Shown piece after piece: positions 35,405 to 49,100 of a stretch of 64,000 nucleotides of DNA. The notes below the pieces were generated by a model that was not told the origin of the DNA, did no database searches, and saw only the letters and a list, made by a program, of their open reading frames with translations. Both the position numbers and the translations under genes were made by a program. Numbering within the stretch: the first letter of the stretch is position 1; each line of letters begins with the position of its first letter. The stretch comes from Lepidurus packardi (taxonomy: Eukaryota; Arthropoda; Branchiopoda; Notostraca; Triopsidae): positions 6,184,375 to 6,248,374 of the forward strand of contig JAKZAN010000002.1 in assembly GCA_023053545.1 (NCBI GenBank). The letters run 5' to 3'.

Positions 35405-36813
35405 TACTTCAGGAATGCAGGTGATCACAGTCGGTCATCCAGGCAGCACTTACTATCTACTTGGTCTTTCATTAGTCCAGTTAAGATTTGTTATCTTTGT
35501 TTAGGGTAAGTCCTATAAATAACTAAGCTCTCAAAGAATGTTAAGCACAGACTTGTCTGCATTTTAGCTCGAAGGCTGAAGATGTCACAAGGGAGTGGAT
35601 ATATGACGAGGAGAGGGGTAACTAGCTGACCATAATGTCCAGTTTGAGAGAATCCCCCCAAATCATACCTCACTTGCACCACACAATATGGCTTTTTCTC
35701 TAGAACTCTTGTCAACTACTGTAAAGTATGATACAATTTCATAAAATTAAAACTGAGGTTAATTAGGTTACCTGATAAAATTTAGATGTACCGCATAATC
35801 ACCGCACAAAAAGTAAACACAACGGATCAGCTGAGCAGCTTCCCGTTGTACCGAAATTGGCGCCACTTCCCAAAACAAAATTTCCTTCTGTACATAAAGG
35901 CAGGGCTAACATTTGCGGGCGTTTTGAAATAATATATGTTCCCGGGAAAAATTCTTGTTATTTTTTGGTAAAATTTCCTCAGCTGAAATTAAGACTATAT
36001 AAGGCTTTTTAAGCTTTTCTCTCGGTGACGTACCCATTTTTGTTACTGGAAATAGATTTACTCCCATGATCAATTGAAATTTACATTTGCATAGATTGCA
36101 AAAATGCAAGAAGCCTAAGACCATGTACAGCATTGGAAAGAATACATGAAAGTTGCCTATCTTCATTTAATCATAATTTGTTACTTTTTGCCTCGCAAAA
36201 GAAATGAAAAGGGAAGGAATCAAAAGAAAAACTAACCTACCAGTATCCAATATGGAAAGAGAAAGGGTTCCTTTCAATCAGAGGGTTCAACAATCAAGAT
36301 AACCATAATTAAGTGGGGAATAGTAGGTTAAAGGAGCCATTTCAATCCGGGTAATCAAAACATTGGGTGACATGATAACAAAATGTGATTTCTTATTTCA
36401 TCGATCGTTATATAAATGTTCATAACAGACTACCGAGAAAACTGTTCTCTAAGAATAAAAAAGAAGTTCAACAAGTAAACCAACACGAGTTTCTTAAGTA
36501 CTCCGGAATATTTCGACTGCAACTTTCTCTTATCATCCGTAACTAATCCACCAACATTTCGCTTTTCATAATCAATTAAGGAATAGCATAAGATGTTGTC
36601 ATGTTATTACGACTCAGAGTTGGAACTAGAAAAAAAAAACTTTGGGTATTTTTAAAGGCAGAGGGGCGCAGGACAGGAAACCCTGTCACGGAGCGAGGGA
36701 AAAGGGGGAGTTATATAAAAGTGGATGTAGTTTTAATTTGGAATTCACACCTGAAACCCAAAAAATTAAGTATAATTGGGTTTTTATAAAACTGGCTTAT
36801 TGCAACGCTGAAC
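35405..36813. other. Intergenic gap between the Dbs 5' exon and the PDZ scaffold 3' end
   Basis: Holds the putative distal Dbs promoter and the 3' UTR of the PDZ gene. Nothing else recognised. Confidence 0.35.
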
Positions 36814-39800
36814 TTAAGATACAATCGTCAAAGTAACAGTGCCTTTAGCATTCTTAAGCAGAGTAACAGCTTCGTGGTGAGTCATGCCCTCGACACTTAT
36901 ACTGTCCACCGCCATAATTTGATCGCCAGGTTTGAGTAATCCACTCGCTGCCGCCGCACCGCGTTCAAAAACGGTTTTCACGAAAATAGGTAGGTCGCCT
37001 TGAGGATTGCCTTTACCTCCCACGATACTAAAGCCCAGTCCGTCTTGTCCGCGTTCCAGAATCACGGTACGGTTTTGCGATGCTGAGAGATCCGTGGTCG
37101 CCAAAGGCAAAGTGGTGGAAGGTAGGTACTCCGTTGGCGTTAGCTTGGTAGGCAGGGTAGGGAAAGCTGGCGTAGGTGCAACGGTGCCGTGGGGCGTGGA
37201 CAACGTAGAGGAAGTTGGGAAAGCTATCGGCAATGGGCTATCTACTTCTTGAGATTGGACGGGGCTCCTGCAAATATAAGCAGCCAAAGTTTGGACCATG
37301 ATTAGCATTCGTCATTTCCCACTCGAGCTAGCTACAAAACAACCTCACGCCAAGTTGGCCACATCCATAATTCATCCAACAAAGCCATCACTACACGTTT
37401 GACAGTCAACTAAAAGTAGATCGAATTTTAGTGGACTTTGTTACTTGCCATGTCTAGCCATCGCATCCTATTTAGCCAATCTGTATGGCCATGGATATGC
37501 ATTAAAGAAGAATATACCTATTAGCTTCCTTATAGTCCCTTTGTTTTCTAAATGGATAAAGTAGGAACAAAAACCAAACCAACGAAAGGATCCGGATTCA
37601 GAAAACAAAACCAAACTTACGAGTCGGCAGAACTGCCTGAACGTGGACTGGCTGCGCCGGCTTTCAACCTTCCCACTTTCAAATCAATTTTGCCCATAGC
37701 TGTCTTCAAAACCGCTGCTGCCTGCTCCTGGGAAGCCGTACGCAAATCTTGGCCGTTGACAGATAGGATCTGATCGCCTTGCATCAATCTTCCGTCAGCT
37801 TCGGCAGCGCCGCCTTTCACCTTTATCGGAAAATGTCAATAAAACGATTTAAGACTCGTATTAATATTAGATTTCCAGGAAGCGTTACCACATCCGAAAT
37901 GTAAACGCCCGGCCCATTTCTTCTTCCCACTATACTAAGTCCCAATCCTTTGCCAGGTTTCTTGATAAGATCGACTTCAATGACATCGTACATGTCATCA
38001 TCCTTTAAGGTGATTTCATCACGGTACACAACCATTTTTACCTAAGAATTTCCATAAAGTAAATAACCTATTCGTGCAGAAAAAGTAGCAAGCTACGTAA
38101 TTTTTTATTTTAATACTTTGGCTGGCGTTTGCCTGAGCACGGCCAGGGCTCGACTATGGGTTACATTGCGAAAGCTTTCGTTATTGACTTCCAAAATTTG
38201 ATCGCCTGGTTTCAAGCGGTTATCTCTGGCAGCTGCTCCATCAGGGTACACTTCATGGATAAGAATGGCTCCCTAACGAAATGGGAACGGCAAAGGTTAA
38301 TTTTCTTTTCTACAGCTTCTGTTGCAAAATAATAACAATAAAAAAAAACGCTGACTTTAAAAGTTTCTCGGTGAAGAAGCGTGTTTCCTCCTACCCATTA
38401 TTACATATAGCTTACCAAAAGGGTATCGGATCCTCCAACAATGCTCAAGCCAAGGCCCAACTTATCCTTATTGATCTCAATGGTGGTTTCCTTGCCGGGC
38501 CTGATTTCGCACGTGGCTGGGTCCGCTGGGGGTTCATCTGTGGATTTCAAGCTTAGCGATGAGGGTGATATGACAGGCACAGTCCGTTTGCCTCCATGGG
38601 TGCGGAGGATAGCTTTCCCACCCAAATACTCCCCGTTCCCTGCTTGGTTACTTGCCACAGCGAATACCGAGATATTATCGTTATAATTGTTGGATGTGGA
38701 AACGGAGGAGAGTGAGGATTTCAAAGAATCCGTGCTCAACTCTTTGCTTAACACACCAGGGAGTTTGGGGGCGTCCAGACCTACTGCTGACGTAGGGGCA
38801 GAGAGAGGTGAGGCTAAAGGTGTTGTTGGCAAGTTTATGGAAGGGGATTGAGGTGCAGATTGGCTACTGGGATTACGTACAGAATTAGAGCTGGAACTCG
38901 AGGGCGAAGTTAATGACGAACCCGACAAAGATCGATTAGTTAGTGGAGCCAGCGGTTTCGGAGCAATGACCGGCTTAGGTGGGACTCCTGCAAAAAGAAT
39001 AATAATGATTACAACCACCCATTTTTAATTTCCGCTTATTGCAAAAAAATGATAAAGCAGCAAGCTATAAGTAGGAGAAAAGCGTGAAAACTGTGTTTTA
39101 AGGGTCGAACTGCTTAAAGCAGCCTGAAACTGATAGGAAAACGTCAAACTATCCCAATTTTTCATTCGTTAAACTCGGCATGCAAACTGACGTGTACGGA
39201 GAACCAGGAAACAAAGTACACGCTTTCCTTCATTTTGATTTCAGGAGGTTTTTACACCTGAATAATACTTACATGCAAAAATAAAGGGACGGATGAACAG
39301 CCAGTAGTTTTTTGGGCACAAGCAGAGTCCACTCGAGCATCCCATGGAGGCAAAAAGTGAGAGCACATGCGTCAAATGCAATGGAGGAGAGTGTGCCAAT
39401 ATTGAAAAAAAATGCGTTCCAGAATGTTTACATGTTACAAAACACACACACACGCATTTCTCGAGAACCACGCATGCTTTTTTCCCATTTTGCATTCAAG
39501 ATCCCATTCCTCACGCTCAAGTATTGTCTTTCCCATTACCCAGTTAAGCTCAAAGAAAATCTCACAGTTAACATGAACAAAAGAGATCGACCAACTTTTA
39601 AAACAATCTTACTTGGCTTTTCTGATTCTTTTTTCTCCAATTTAAGAGTATCCGATTTGCTAGCGGTAATTAGAACGGAAGGACTCGCTTCTTTGCTGTC
39701 TGGGTTGGCTTTCGTAGGGTTGCATACGACCATATTCAGAATGCCTTCTGCTTTCTTCAATACCGAAGCCGCCTTCATGGTTACCGTGAGAAAAAAAGCT

Positions 39801-40064
39801 CATTAATTGCTGAACAAGCTTGGCCTTTTATCAGCCTCCAAACATAGTACACAAGATACGCCCCGAAAGGTAAAAAAAAAATAATGAGAAGAAACCTGAG
39901 ACACACAAAAGAACGAAATATGTAATCATTACCGTGTCATAGTCGGCTCCCAGCAGCTCGTCTTTGTTAACACACAAGATCATGTCGCCCACACACAACC
40001 CCGCCTGGAGCGAAGATATTGGTAATTAACGAAACAAGTATCAGGTGGTCGTCAATGACATCCA

Positions 40065-40107
<43 letters not shown>

Positions 40108-43100
40108 CTAAATGCTAGAATCCTTGCATAAACACCCACCTGCTCTGCGACACTCCCATCTTGAATGTCAGAAATGAAAATTCCATTGCCAACTTCCGCG
40201 TGACGGCCTTCAATAATCATTACGCCTAAGCCTTGCATACCCTGGATTTAAAAATAACATATTCAGTACCTTTTCATTTGAATACACAAAGAAAACTCAG
40301 TGCTGAAGGGTGTCTCAAGGAACTAGGAAAAATTCACCTTTCTGAGCGTTATGACGCGCAAGTTTTTAAACCTCGCATAGCGCTCTTCCGGAGTCTAAAA
40401 GAAACAAGAAAAAACGACATGTAGGAAGTCTGTCAATCTTTGCAGCTTTTTCATCTCCAAGCAAGGAAGCTGGTTAAGCTTCCACCCCTTTCCACTCTGT
40501 AGAAGTGTGAAAAAGGAGTGTAAAAATGTCAGCCTAGCAAACACAAAGAAAAGTAAGTGCTGAGTGCTCGTTGGTTAAGTTTCAATCTCTTCCCCCACCG
40601 CGAAGAGACTGAAAAGCGGTGGAAGATTTCGCAACACAAAGAAAAAAATTCTTCCAGACGAAAGGCAATTTAATTTATTTTTCACTTAATTCCCTTAGTA
40701 TTTTTTTCTTCTTTTTTAGTTTTAAAAAACATGAAAATATACCTGTTCCTCCAATGTAACTGGGAACCTCGTAATAGGCGGCACAGCTACGTCTTGTAGA
40801 GCTCCTTCACGCCTACAAGCACAAAAACGTTAATTAGTGCCTCGTCTTTGCATTTGCTACAGGCTTTTTATCCTCCTCCCCCAGATAGGCCGTTCTAGCA
40901 TAGCAAACTAATGCAACGCAAACTGTAAACATGGACGGAAATGAAATCAGTCGCATACAATTACAACTTTCTTAGCATTGTCCTCTGGGCGGCTCTCGTT
41001 TCTTTTTCCGACAGTTAAAGCTATGGCAAATCTCTTTGGCCATTCAACTTTTTACGCGGTACGAAACCTCGGTCATGATAGAGCGACGGCACATAAATAC
41101 AGCGCATGACCATAAACACGGGTAAAGGGAATGAAGCCAAATCACGAACACAGAAAGAACAAAGGAGGATGGATATTTGGACAACTCGAGCTGATATTAC
41201 CTTAACGCAATGATGGTGATGATAGGTCCTGAAGTCGTTTTGATGATGGCGGATGCATTGAGATGACAGCGCCCGTGTAAAACTTGGCCGTTAACCTTTT
41301 CAGCACACAGCGGCAACAGCCAAAAATAAAATGAAGAATGTTTTAGAATAAAAAGGATTTCAACTAAAGCTTTTTACACCTCGAGAAGTTCATCGCCAAC
41401 TTGCAATCGACCGTCTCTGAAAGCCAGTCCATTCGGATTCATGCCACACACAAAGACAGCCATGCGGGCCCGATCCCGATGACCAGCCAAGCTGATACCC
41501 AGACCGCAGCTCGCAGTCAAAGCAGAAACGTTCACATTGCTCCTGTCCAGATCCACACGGACGATTTCGCCTCGCAAATCACCCCATCGCTTCTGGATTT
41601 TTTCTTGATAAAAAAAGGGGAACAAGACTCAAGATAAAAAATGCTCTATCAAGCAAGCAGTTATAAAATAGTAGGATATTAGTTTCAACGAAGTAAACTG
41701 CCAGCTTACGCCCGAATGTTTTCTAACCAGAAGCTACCAAACTCGTGTTGGAGTTACTCACCCTTTCTAAGGAAAGGATAAAAGTTACACAGCCGATTTC
41801 CCGGACTACAAGCCAAGGCGACTTGGTCTTAACTTCGTTGAATTTCTTTAAAATGTGGAACCAAACCAGAAAACAACAAAAGAAGAACAGGGAGAAAGAA
41901 AGATGGTAGCTGTTTCCTTGGGTCGCATTCATTCGTTCTATTATCGACCGATTTTTCCCCAAGACAAGCAATCTTTAACAGCGTAAGCGTCCTCATCCAT
42001 CTCCAGAAGATATAGAGGTAGGTTTTGATTAGCCTTTGCAAAGTGACTAAACATAGCTAGGATCCAGGCAAACGACAATTTCGGAATCCCGCGATGACAC
42101 ACGACATTCACGATAACAAACTTGTTAGGCTATAAGGCAAAAACGTATTTTTAGAAAGACTTCTATTAACTCTTAGTCAAACGGCGAAGAAACTATATCT
42201 TTAAAGACAAAATAAAAAGAAATGCTTTTACTTATCTCGGCGCAAACTGCTATTACATGCTATTACTGCAACGATAAAGCTTTCGCATGGAGGCTTTCAA
42301 GCCAGGTTAAATCATGCAACACAGGATGTTGAAACACTAGCTCTCTTAAGCCAAGCAAACAGATTTTAGCTAATTCACAATGCTACCTTTCGATTTTTAC
42401 AAATCTAAGAATGTGCGTTTATTCCTGGAAGGAATCCAGCCAAGACATGTTAATTTCCAGCTTAGCATCGTGTTGAGTCTGACACATCGGATTTAATGAA
42501 GGTAGGTTGATTTTTACCAGATTTGCAAGTCACAGGAAGGACCAAACCTTTATACACAGGCCTGATTCGCTTACAGTGAGCCTAATCTGAATTGATCACT
42601 AAGAACTTTGATCATAACGAGTTTATTTTGCATAATCGCTATAATCGATAGATTTAAATTCAGCTGAGAAGAGAGGGAAGGCGACAGATGCAGAGAGGGA
42701 AGGAGACAGATGTGGAGAAAGACAGGAGAGAGAATAGGAACAAGAAGGATATGCTCCTCTGACAGGGAAGAAGTTACCCGATCGGTAGCCGTCTAACAGT
42801 TTCATGTCTTGAACTGAATTCAAGTTTTCCAACTGAGTCTAATTAAGGAAGAATGTATTCCTCGGGGTTATAGAAGGTTCAGATAGCATGAACAAGAAAG
42901 AGAACTTATAGACAAGGCAGCCAAACGAAAGCGAAGAAGAAGAAGACATCTGATATTGATTTTTTTTTTTCTAGCCGTTCATTCATACTAGAATTTATTC
43001 GCTTTGTTTCTCCAACTTAACGTTCCTGACGTGCGAGGCAGGAATACGCTGCAGCTATAACGTAACCAAACCTAATTCCGGAAACACCGATTTCACACCT

Positions 43101-46100
43101 GGCATCACATGCTTACTCACTAAACAAACCCCAGCTTTTGACCTTTACCCTTCAACTCTTCATGAACAAGACATGTAAACTCCATTAGCATGCAAACGCA
43201 ATTCTCCACTAATCACACGGTTGTGTTGGTTAATCCCCTGCAAACATGAAAAACAATAAAACTGTTTTTCATCTCATTCAGAACCCTTACAAAGGAAACC
43301 TGGTATTAAAAAAGGATCTCTCATTTTGTCTTCATCCGTAAGCTAATAGCCTTGTAAGGACAAGAAGAAAATCCTTTTAATAGACGAGACAAGTAAACGA
43401 GACTTGGAGCCAATCCGTTCGCGTGTGAAACTCAGGTGTCCCTTCAAGCCTGCTAGATCCAATTTATCTCCGCTAATTGCTTTTAGAGTCCTAGTTTTAA
43501 GCATTTCTTCCGGCGATGACTCGAATTTCCCATGCCAAAAGCTCATTCTTTCCATCGTAAAGAAAAGGGAAGATGAAAAGAAGAAAAATGACCTCAACCC
43601 GCAAAAACCTGCTGGTACAAGCCATGCCAATACCGGAGTAGATGGAAAATACGGCCCGTAACGATCGCAGATTTGCCCAATTTTACTTTAAAATAAGGCA
43701 CGCGGTGGAAATATCAATTAGTTCGACTTTTTGGGTAGGCAAGCTAGGTTGGGGTTGTATGTATGTAAATCAAGACAAGGTATATAAGAGCCTGGTCCCG
43801 CATATATAAAAAGAACTCCAGAGAAAAGTGGTAGCCGACAAGAAATCTTGGTCCCTAATCCTGAGCACGTTCTGTCCCAATCAGCAAAAAAAGAAAATTG
43901 CGACAGTGCCACAAAACTTCTAAAGGGGGGCTGCGTCTATTATTATATCGCTTCGATCGGATGCTTCAATTTTCCAATAGAAGGAAGAACCTAGGACAAG
44001 GTTTTAACGAGCTTCTAAACCCATGCATGAAAGTACCTGTCTCCAGTCGCTCATATTCCGGTACTTCCAATATAGTTTCCATGGCTTTTGTTCGTCGCGA
44101 GAGAAGAGCAAATCTAACCAAATGAAGACGAAAAACGAGACCAAGACCACGCAGAGGCCATCTGCTCACGTAGTATAGTCTAGCTTGGCTGTAATCGTCA
44201 TTCTGGATCAATTTTTTTTGTTTCTTTTTTTTTTTTTGCTAAACTATATCTGCAAGACCATTGAATTTCGTCAGAAAAGTTGAGCTTCTCCCAATTTTCT
44301 TCCGGAGTTGGAACTTCCCGGGAGGTACTTTAGTTTCCTTTTTTGGTTCTTACTGGAGATATATTTCTTCTAGTTTCGGAAAGGAGACGTATGACCTTTA
44401 CGAGGTATTCGTTTGAGTCTCCGTGTCCACGACAATAAATACAGACGGACGATTGAGTTCGGGTTTTCTCAAAGCTTCACGATATTCTAGCTGGATCGAT
44501 GCCCTTCCTTGCTTTCAAGTAGACATATTTTGGCATAAATAACTAGCTGCAGTGCAACTATGCTAGGATCGCCAGTACGAGCAAGCACCCTTTTCAATTA
44601 CTCAAGGTTTGTGCTCCGCGTATCACTAGCAGTCCAGCGTACACACATCTTCCGACGCACGCACACACAGAGAGCGTTGATAATTAATTTGTTTTCACGG
44701 CCTCCTTAAACCATTACTTCCGCGCAAGCAAGCAATCAGTTTTTTTTAGATATATCTTCTCTTAAGAAAAAAGAGTGGAATCTTTCTTTTTCTTTTGAGG
44801 GTGAAGGGGATTCTTATGTCTGAACAAGGAGTCCCTCCAGCCCGGGAGCCAATAAACATTGACCGCAGTCCCACCCAGTCCAACACTCGAACTTTTCTCA
44901 AGCAGGAAATGCCAAAGAGTAACAGCAAGTCCAGTCACTCGAAACGGAAGTTTGCCCCTTTGGATTGTCTTTCATTAATGGGTCAATACTTCGGCACTTG
45001 AATGACACGGGTAGTTGGTACGAAGAAATCAACAATTCTTGCTAGGTAAATTGCTCCGTTTCATTATTCTCCTTCAGTTGTATCGGTCTCGCTTTTTTGG
45101 CCTTGAGCTCCCTCAAAACATAAACTTTATTTAATGAATTTTTGATAAATACGCGCAAGAAATGTGATGCAAGAACCTTAGAAAAACGTGTTGAGTTGGG
45201 AAATGGGTAGGAAATGGAATTTCCAACGACGCCGACGATGCCGAACGTCGCATAACGGCGTTATAAAACCGTCATGGGCACAAATGTGAGATTACAATTC
45301 CGACACCAAGAACGGCCCCACGACATCAAGAGTGCGTCAGATTCTGCAGGCTCGGCAACTCAGACTCCGGGTTCGTGCCAGATCCTGGCAAGATCTGTAA
45401 ATCTACTGGCGGAAGATTTCTCCTCCGGCGCCTGCGCAGGCCTCCTTCTTTGTTGTCAACCTCACAATTTTTTTTTTTTTTTAAGTATTGAAAGGTCAGA
45501 CCAAGGAAATATTGCTTTTATAGCTTAATCGAGTTTGGTCTCTCAGTAAGAACGCTCTATATGCTGAGCATGATATCATTTCGCTAATAATAAAAGAAAA
45601 AGCCTTGGCTTTTCGGTAACACACAAAGCTTGTTTAATTCTAAAAAAAAGAAAGGAAAAAAAAGGCTAAAACAAGCAAACATTTCACTAGAAATTGAGCC
45701 GTTTTACAGAGATCAATGAGTACCTTACTCGGGCATTTCCAGTCGAATTATGGTACTGGCCAAAGACTAGGAACGATGTAAAGCGACTCTTTGCCTCCTT
45801 TTCAATAATAAGCTTTTCTTCCTCCCGTGTGTCTATGTGAACCTTCAGCCTTAGTTTTGGACGTTGACCACGCCTACATTGGCATCCGCTGGGATGGCCA
45901 GAACCGAAAAAAGTGTTGCTGCCGATTATCGAACGGGTTTGAGACGCTCGCGTGCGCATAGGTTATATATATTTAAAGAAAAAACTTTGCAATGGTCTTT
46001 ATCCTACATTACTATTTTGGCTGTACCATAAGTATAGTTTTTACAGCTTGAGCTTTGTGGATTTGATAGCGCCTTTAATGCACAGGGGTCTTATACGTAA

Positions 46101-49100
46101 GGCGTAGAAGTTTAATATAAAGGATGAGATGCGCTAAGCTTGCGGCTCTGAAAGGACAAATCGCGTTTAAGTACAGTGCTTTCGACCGCTGCTGACATCC
46201 AAGTCGAACTATTATGACCACAGCCTTCATTTCAGCTTCGAAGTATATGCTAGATTGAAACTTTAGCGACGTGACGACTACTTGGGTATAACACCAGTCG
46301 ATAAAGTATTAAGAGGCAAGAAGGTTAGCAACCTTTGAACTCGCGAATTCCCCGGATGAGCAGGGATTCGTCAAGGCACAACCGGAAGGGTTAATGGAAA
46401 GCTTGGATATATGTTATACAGTAACGAAGGAGCCGATGAGGGCGTAATGCAATCAAGCCGTCACGTAAACGTCCTTTACTATATAACCTCATTGCTCCAA
46501 ATGCCGTTAGAGCTAATCTGACAAGGCTGATTGTCTCTAGAGTCTGAGCGAAAGAACTTATCCAGACTCCCATTCAACTCCTTTAATCCAGCAATCAACA
46601 GGGGCGTATTAAGATATGCTATGCACTCGACAGAATGTCCTAACTTGTAGTCTTGAGTACGGAACTTGTATCCTCCGAACGAAATTCAAATTCTTTCTGA
46701 AATACGTAGATCGCTTCTATAACTAACTATATTTTCTTTTTGCTTTACGACAAAACATATTTACGAAAATGAAACACTTTGTGAAGAAATAATTGTTTTT
46801 TAACTATCAGACTAGCTGAACTATAACCGCAGCTGTGAATGCCATGACTCCGGGAATGCAAGGCATGACAAATGTACCCAACGCCGCAAAATCGAACGTT
46901 TTATTGCGTCGTGGTTTATAGCGTTCTGAAGACTACTTGGAACCAATGCGCAAGTACCAACTATAAAGTAGGTTCACAGCCGTCTTAACTATAACTTGTC
47001 ACTCAATATCGTTACTTCATTCAAGGACAACTATCGTCTCACGGCACGGGACTATCAGGTAATCGAGAGACCGTTATATAATGTATCCTACCAAAAAGGC
47101 TGAGCTCTGTTGAAAGCAAAACAATGTTGGCTCTTAATTGACTGTTTCCATTAGAAAGGTTTTCGTTTTCCCAAGCTGGATCACAACTCGTTCTAAGACT
47201 AGGAACCAATTGTTGCTGTGAGCTTTGCATTGAAAAATACTGTCCCAACTTTTATCCAAAACGCCCTTTTTTGCCATTCCAGGGACGCTGCAACATTGCC
47301 TCACTTATATTTCTGCAGTAATCGAAGCTATGTTTCACTCCCCAGGACACCAGTTTCTTTCGCAAGTAAAAATAGAATAAACTTACTATTTGTATAGCCG
47401 AAATCGTCTTTTTCTTCCGTATCTTCAGCCAAGGCTTCGTGCGACATTTTCACATTGCCAGCACTAGCTCGGTCAATCTACCAAATCACCCATAATTGTT
47501 CCAAAGTTCCATAAGAATTTGATACAATACCTCAACACCGTTCTTATTAGTGATTCGACCTTGCAACTCGCGGTCATCTTCTTCGTCCGAGCTCTCCGAC
47601 TCGGAATCGGATTGCACAGGCACGTGAGGTTTAGGTTTAATCGTAACGCCCATCTACGGAAAAAAAGAAGGGGAAAGCCGTAATGAATATTCATCATGAA
47701 AAACCACAGCTAGTGAAGACCTACTTGGATAACCTCCGGCGTGGGGCTGCAAGCAGGAGAGGGAGGGGCAGGAGCTACTTTGGGCAACAACAGCGTGTTA
47801 TCCTTAGAAGCGCCAAAGTTCTCATTCAAGCCGTTATCGTCCGAGTCGTCAGTGCCGTTAGGTACGGGACTGCTGATGCCTGATGGGTTCAGTTCCGTTA
47901 CTGTCACAGGACTCGGGTTCAAATTGTCTGACGCTGGCAACGTATCATGGGTGTCTGCCGGAAGCGTCGGCGTCGTGGCGGGTAAGGGCGTATGATTGAC
48001 GGAAGAAGCTGCACTATCCCGGTCCTGCAATGTATTTACCAAATAGCCACGTTACTTTCCCAATACGCATAACTCATAATCTTCATGTTCTTCTGCGTTT
48101 AGAATGCAAAAAGAATGACACTTCATCGTGTGCTTACCCAGTCGACAAGGCTTTGTACTAAGAAGACAACAGGATTGCCAGCTTTTCGGATGACTTCTAC
48201 AGCTCTTTCATGGCTGGCTTGCCGCAAATCTTCGCCATCTACTTCCAAAATGCGATCTCCGGTCTGCAGAAAAGACCAAGATAAGGAAAACATAAAAGCT
48301 TCTTATCTTCCCCGGAACAGCGTTGCTTTTCCCAGCTATCCAATCAATAAAATTGCAAGACATGTTAACCGCTCAAGCAGTGCAATTAATTGCACTGAGA
48401 TAAAAAATAAGACACCAAATAAGCTTCCCGAGGGCAGCCCTTGATCTTTTTGTTATAAATTGTTCTGTAAGCAAGAACTAAAGCCTTAAAAGAATGAACG
48501 TACTCTAAGTTGGCCGGTCCGGCCAGCAGGACTATCTGGAAGCACATTCTTGATAAAAATCCCTGATATGGCAGCCGAGTTGGATCCTTGTTGTTGGGCG
48601 TTGTAAACATCCACTTTTCCGCCAACAATGGAAATGCCCAGGCTTTGATTCGGATCTCTGTGAACGGCTACGCTCCGTTCGGGACCCCAATGTTTCGCCA
48701 ATAGGGCGGGCACATTCGCAGCCGCTTTGGCGGCCAAGGCCCCGCCCACCGGTACCTGTAAATAAACCAAATAAATAAGATTAAAAAGGCTTCATAAATA
48801 ATTCCGAAGCCACGGAATCAGAATCCAACAAGAAGGTAATTTGACATAAACAAATCATAAACATAACCATAAATATAAGCAAACGTAAATCATAATTAAA
48901 TAATAAATCATAATTAATAATAAATCATAATTAAAAAATAAGTCACAATTAAATCATAAACATAAATCGAAACATAAACAAATCATTATGGAAAGTCTTG
49001 CACATGAGATCCACCCCCCCCCCCCCCCAAAAAAAAATAAATAAATAAATAAAAAATAAGGTAAAAAGTGGAAAAAACTGAACTCTTCAATTTCAACTGC

